From the NCBI GenBank assembly GCA_031256755.1, contig JAIRPZ010000247.1:1-7805 (forward strand): DNA of 7,805 bases, in the 5' to 3' direction. Positions 5,801 through 7,805 of this stretch are shown in pieces. Under the pieces are notes generated by a model that had not been told where the DNA came from, made no database searches, and saw nothing but the letters and a program-made list of their open reading frames with translations. The DNA comes from Planctomycetaceae bacterium (GTDB taxonomy: Bacteria > Planctomycetota > Planctomycetia > Pirellulales > Thermoguttaceae). Position 1 is the first letter of the stretch, and the number at the start of each line of letters is the position of its first letter. Made by a program: the position numbers and the translations under genes.

Positions 5801-6858
5801 GTGTTGAAAGTGTGGACGGTGAAGGTTCGACATTTTGGTTCCGGCTGCCGATGAAAAGTGTTGAGCAGCAGGACGGAAGCAGCAATGAACAGGACAGCAT
5901 GCGTCAGCCGGTGATACGGCATGGTCGTCCCGAACTGGCGGGGCAGTCCGTTATTGTTGCCGACGATAACAGTGTACTGCGGTATGCGATGCAGATACAG
6001 TTAACCGCTTGGGGAATGACGGTTGATACTTGTTCCGGGAAGGAACACGCCTTAAAAATGCTCCGCGATGCCGCCGAAGAAAAACGACCTTACCGGATTT
6101 TAATGACGAATAACGAATTGAGCGATGCGTCCGGTCTTGAATTGGTGCATGCGGTCAAAAACGATGATCGGATCAAAGACATATCGGCAATTATGCTGCT
6201 GCCGCTGTCGAGCGATTTGGCAACGCTGCCGGAAACGGCAGGTGTTGATCAAGCCATCGACCGGTATGTCAGCAAACCGGTTTTAGGTTTTTCACTTTTT
6301 AATGCGGTGATCGGTGTGTTGACGGGGATACCGGACGAGCCGGATGCGAAGGCAGCCGCCCGACGGGCGGAATTGCGGAAAGAGTGGGCGGAAAACCAAT
6401 CGCTGCAAAAGACGCTGGACGATTTCCGGCGTACTGATGAATCCGGCATTATCGTTCAGAATCAGCCGGCGATATTAGTGGCGGAGGATAATCGGGTCAA
6501 TCAGATTGTTGTCGGGGAAACGCTGAAAAATGCCGGTTATGCTTTCGTGCTGGTCGGAGACGGACGAAAAGCGTGTGAAGCGGTGCAGAAGAAAAAATTC
6601 GATCTGATTTTAATGGATTGCCAAATGCCGGAAATGGACGGATTGCAGGCGACGCTGCAAATCCGCAAGTGGGAAGAAACGCATGAAGTCAAACACCGCG
6701 GACGGATACCGATTATTGCGCTAACTGCCAATGCAACATCGGCGGATCATGAAACCTGTTTGCGGGTCGGAATGGATGCCTTTTGCAGCAAGCCCATTAA
6801 CGGTGAAAAATTGCTTCATGAAATCAAAAACCGTCTGCAAACACCGTCTGCCCCGTGA
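2845..6858 (+). CDS. Soluble multi-PAS hybrid sensor histidine kinase with two receiver domains
   Basis: A 1337-aa cytoplasmic hybrid kinase with no signal peptide or transmembrane segment, so it should sense an internal cue or bind a membrane partner. Residues 1-768 form about six PAS-like modules, roughly 14-112, 127-250, 255-375, 385-505, 517-640 and 646-765; only the last is easily recognised, the others are divergent. The HisKA H-box is HMSHEIRTPLNG with phospho-acceptor His783. The HATPase has the N-box (INLVNNALKFT, Asn900), G1 (DSGIG, 936-940), F-box (LFRSFSQ) and G2 (GGTGLGL, 965-971), so the kinase core looks intact. Receiver 1 (about 1034-1157) keeps the acidic pair Asp1040/Asp1041 and Lys1144, but has Asn1089 where the phosphorylated Asp should be and Pro1120 at the usual Thr/Ser. 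Receiver 2 (about 1208-1331) is canonical: Glu1214/Asp1215, Asp1258, Thr1294, Lys1316. There is no HPt domain, so phosphate must pass to a separate HPt or regulator not in this window. The ATG at 2845 is chosen because the frame's upstream extension reaches a TTG within the preceding terminator. Confidence 0.95.
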   Translation: MSVLKDTAIAPEIALQLVQGLFASPHCGLVVINEQTNIEQLYGVSLHCFDSAAGQSAISYFRMNPIIIAGLQNAADGTSASFSTWFSGLYLHVQVIPVDGKILLFFYEDTENTMRQYMDGSDGEQGMPFSVFNSSREPLEIVRNRKIVLINQAFTDIFREFADESVGQSFAVSIRSRIGITEKSLQELSESYLEEVQLQAESGKPQRFESEHVIRGERRYLETLIVPAIIQGETYLSVSSRETTAEHRIAEQVKLQMAILESAHIGIVAISESADGCLVNAPFRKMFGNTDIDVFIVKNPKESVSRFFAEYVRNPEDIVLALNAVRATGKPQKGTFWFHDGRVCEWHVEAVVTGIGLSGKTIVFMFHDITVLHSANEAVKQRESLLNVILETSDDGILAVNKESVLHTNSLLREMAADLLDGGKNINWNRMSPQQVREMIMRSSADPEIAGNLLTHLAEGESSGDDNVVFFKSGNILRFRAHTIMSATGDDFLRIWRCRDKTDEWNAAKRIKESESQYRSLAEALNGGLFILNVIRNEYGVPGDYRFFYVNRTFMEQFSEPDGEPVLGKSALTLFQGIRCTSHEFGFRWWQSFEITAEGQSGIYHYYFPDSKTSPYRQIILFQPQPDQIAGIMYDETTQQKAIEAQRTMQAVVSHLSEPVFWTSLFGNIIYANAAAAAAVGLNNPDQLVGHLIFPFFPALSESPDMWDRFVQNVIANTSHRIEIAVRKKDGTEYPAFAITDILEQDGTPFMVTCLHDLSEQTRRIEAEQASVAKTQFLAHMSHEIRTPLNGVIGMSDLLLTTELNPKQREYAEIARASGKYLLSLINDILDFSKIEAGKLEFECVEFNLPELMDSVLGILSPKAESANLELCSVALTDIPEYVTGDPGRIRQILINLVNNALKFTSHGGVCLSIADEGISQVNGMGYHMLKFAVKDSGIGIPKERMNRLFRSFSQIDASQSRKYGGTGLGLAISKELVHLMNGEIGVESVDGEGSTFWFRLPMKSVEQQDGSSNEQDSMRQPVIRHGRPELAGQSVIVADDNSVLRYAMQIQLTAWGMTVDTCSGKEHALKMLRDAAEEKRPYRILMTNNELSDASGLELVHAVKNDDRIKDISAIMLLPLSSDLATLPETAGVDQAIDRYVSKPVLGFSLFNAVIGVLTGIPDEPDAKAAARRAELRKEWAENQSLQKTLDDFRRTDESGIIVQNQPAILVAEDNRVNQIVVGETLKNAGYAFVLVGDGRKACEAVQKKKFDLILMDCQMPEMDGLQATLQIRKWEETHEVKHRGRIPIIALTANATSADHETCLRVGMDAFCSKPINGEKLLHEIKNRLQTPSAP

Positions 6859-6864
6859 TCCACG

Positions 6865-7707
6865 CTATTCACTGGCTTCATATTCGCCGAGAATTTTCAG
6901 ATCGCTTGTCAGCGGCGTGACGGCGTTCAGTGATTGTTTGTAGCGGGCGTGATCCGAAAACGTACAATCCGCATAAAAATAATACTGCCAGGCCATTCCG
7001 ATGCGGGGAAACGACTGAATCTTTGTCAGATTGACACCGTAGAACGAAAAAATCGTCAGCACTGCCGACAAACTTCCGACCGAGTGCGGCACGGCAAAGA
7101 CTAATGATGCTTTGTTCGGTTTCCGCTGTGTTTCCGTATAGAACTTTTTGGCAGTGTCCAAATCGGTCACGAGAAGAAAGCGGGTAAAGTTATGCGGATC
7201 GGTTTCGACGGCTTCGGCGAGGATTTCCAAACCGTAATTTTGCGCTGCCTGCCTGCTGCAAATGGCCGCATGATTTTCCGCATGATTCACGGCGATCCAG
7301 CGTGCGCTTGTTGCCGTATCTTCTTTTTCTACAATGTTAATGGTCGGCGGCAGCGTGTCGAGAAATTCCTGACACTGCATTAACGCCATCGGGTGCGAAC
7401 CGATTTCCTGTAAATGGTCAATTTTTGTACCGGGCAGTGCCGCAAGCGAATGCGAGATGCGGAGTTTATATTCACCGGCGACAAAAAGCCCGCTTTCGCG
7501 TATCAGTTCATGGTTTGGCAGAATACTTCCGGCAATTGTGTTTTCGATGGCGATGAGACCGAACATGCCCGGCTTATTTTGAACGGTGGCTGTCACGCGG
7601 CGAAACGTACTGCAATCAACGATAGTGATCGTTTCATCAGCAAAAAAATTCCGGGCGGCAATATCGTGGTACGATCCGGCAATGCCCTGAATGGCAACGT
7701 GTTTCAT
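6865..7707 (-). CDS. pheA: Prephenate dehydratase, monofunctional, with C-terminal ACT domain
   Basis: A 280-aa cytoplasmic enzyme that converts prephenate to phenylpyruvate with loss of water and CO2, the committed step to phenylalanine. The catalytic domain (about 3-180) begins VAIQGIAGSYHDIAA and contains AIENTIAGS (53-61), SHPMALMQC (104-112) and the family signature NFTRF (173-177), whose Thr-Arg-Phe is catalytic. The ACT domain (about 199-275) starts ASLVFAVPHSVGSLSAVL and has KIQSFP (229-234) in place of the ESRP motif found in many homologues. By family analogy it should bind phenylalanine and give feedback inhibition. There is no chorismate mutase domain. The details GSYHDIAA, NHELIRESG and KIQSxP resemble my memory of the Bacteroidetes-type enzymes. 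The start at 7707 matches the usual MK-VAIQG beginning and lies about 20 nt after the predicted transcription start; an ATG at 7719 would add four residues. Neither has a clear Shine-Dalgarno. The gene ends 6 bp from the stop of the convergent kinase gene, with no convincing terminator between. Confidence 0.95.
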   Translation of the reverse strand: MKHVAIQGIAGSYHDIAARNFFADETITIVDCSTFRRVTATVQNKPGMFGLIAIENTIAGSILPNHELIRESGLFVAGEYKLRISHSLAALPGTKIDHLQEIGSHPMALMQCQEFLDTLPPTINIVEKEDTATSARWIAVNHAENHAAICSRQAAQNYGLEILAEAVETDPHNFTRFLLVTDLDTAKKFYTETQRKPNKASLVFAVPHSVGSLSAVLTIFSFYGVNLTKIQSFPRIGMAWQYYFYADCTFSDHARYKQSLNAVTPLTSDLKILGEYEASE

Positions 7708-7734
7708 AGCGATTTTCATTAGGAACGGCAAGAT

Positions 7735-7763
7735 ATTGTACCTGCTGTAAAAATCACAATCAA
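7735..7763 (-). promoter_or_regulatory. Sigma70-type promoter of pheA
   Basis: Read on the minus strand, TTGATT (7763-7758) and TACAAT (7740-7735) are separated by exactly 17 bp and match the consensus at four and five of six positions. This is the best promoter in the window. It puts the transcription start near 7728, about 20 nt before the ATG at 7707. No attenuator, leader peptide or T-box is visible between promoter and start. Confidence 0.65.
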
Positions 7764-7805
7764 GCCGCCCCGGCAAGGACGTAAAACAAACATGAACGGA
7801 TAATG

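Noticed and set aside
7719..7805. Minus-strand frame open from the right edge and ending in TAATG at the alternative pheA start, suggesting a coupled upstream gene
   Set aside because: Only about 28 codons are visible, there is no recognisable protein, and a strong promoter lies within it, so chance is more likely.

Overview
The window most resembles a chromosomal segment of a planctomycete (Planctomycetota) with moderate GC. This is inferred from the combination of genes, not from a marker gene. There is a secreted lipoprotein of a type I recall from Planctomycetes, a compact site-2 protease, a tiny lysine-rich histone H1-like protein and a very large multi-PAS hybrid histidine kinase. No mobile element, CRISPR array, tRNA or rRNA was seen.

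Layout from left to right. On the minus strand (2-937) lies a complete lipoprotein gene. It is divergent from a plus-strand integral-membrane zinc protease of the site-2 protease family (1098-1817), and the 160-bp gap between them holds a promoter-like element and an inverted repeat. A 649-bp stretch without an obvious gene follows (1818-2466). It contains a possible 51-codon small membrane ORF with a good Shine-Dalgarno, a striking A-tract/T-tract block, a candidate promoter and what would be a leader of about 425 nt. That leader precedes a 64-aa histone H1-like protein (2467-2661), which ends at a strong rho-independent terminator (2711-2759). After a sigma70-like promoter comes a 1337-aa soluble hybrid histidine kinase (2845-6858) with about six PAS-like modules, a HisKA/HATPase core and two receivers. 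A prephenate dehydratase gene (pheA, 6865-7707) converges on it from the minus strand with only 6 bp between the stop codons, and has its own good promoter at the right edge.

The genes do not look like one operon. Most are single transcription units with their own promoters. Three of them (protease, kinase, pheA) share a TACAAT -10 element 27-29 nt before an ATG without a Shine-Dalgarno, whereas the histone-like gene has a strong Shine-Dalgarno. The most noteworthy points are the first receiver of the kinase, which lacks its phosphorylatable aspartate, and the unexplained, structure-prone region between the protease and the histone-like gene. Nothing here is clearly a new multi-gene system.
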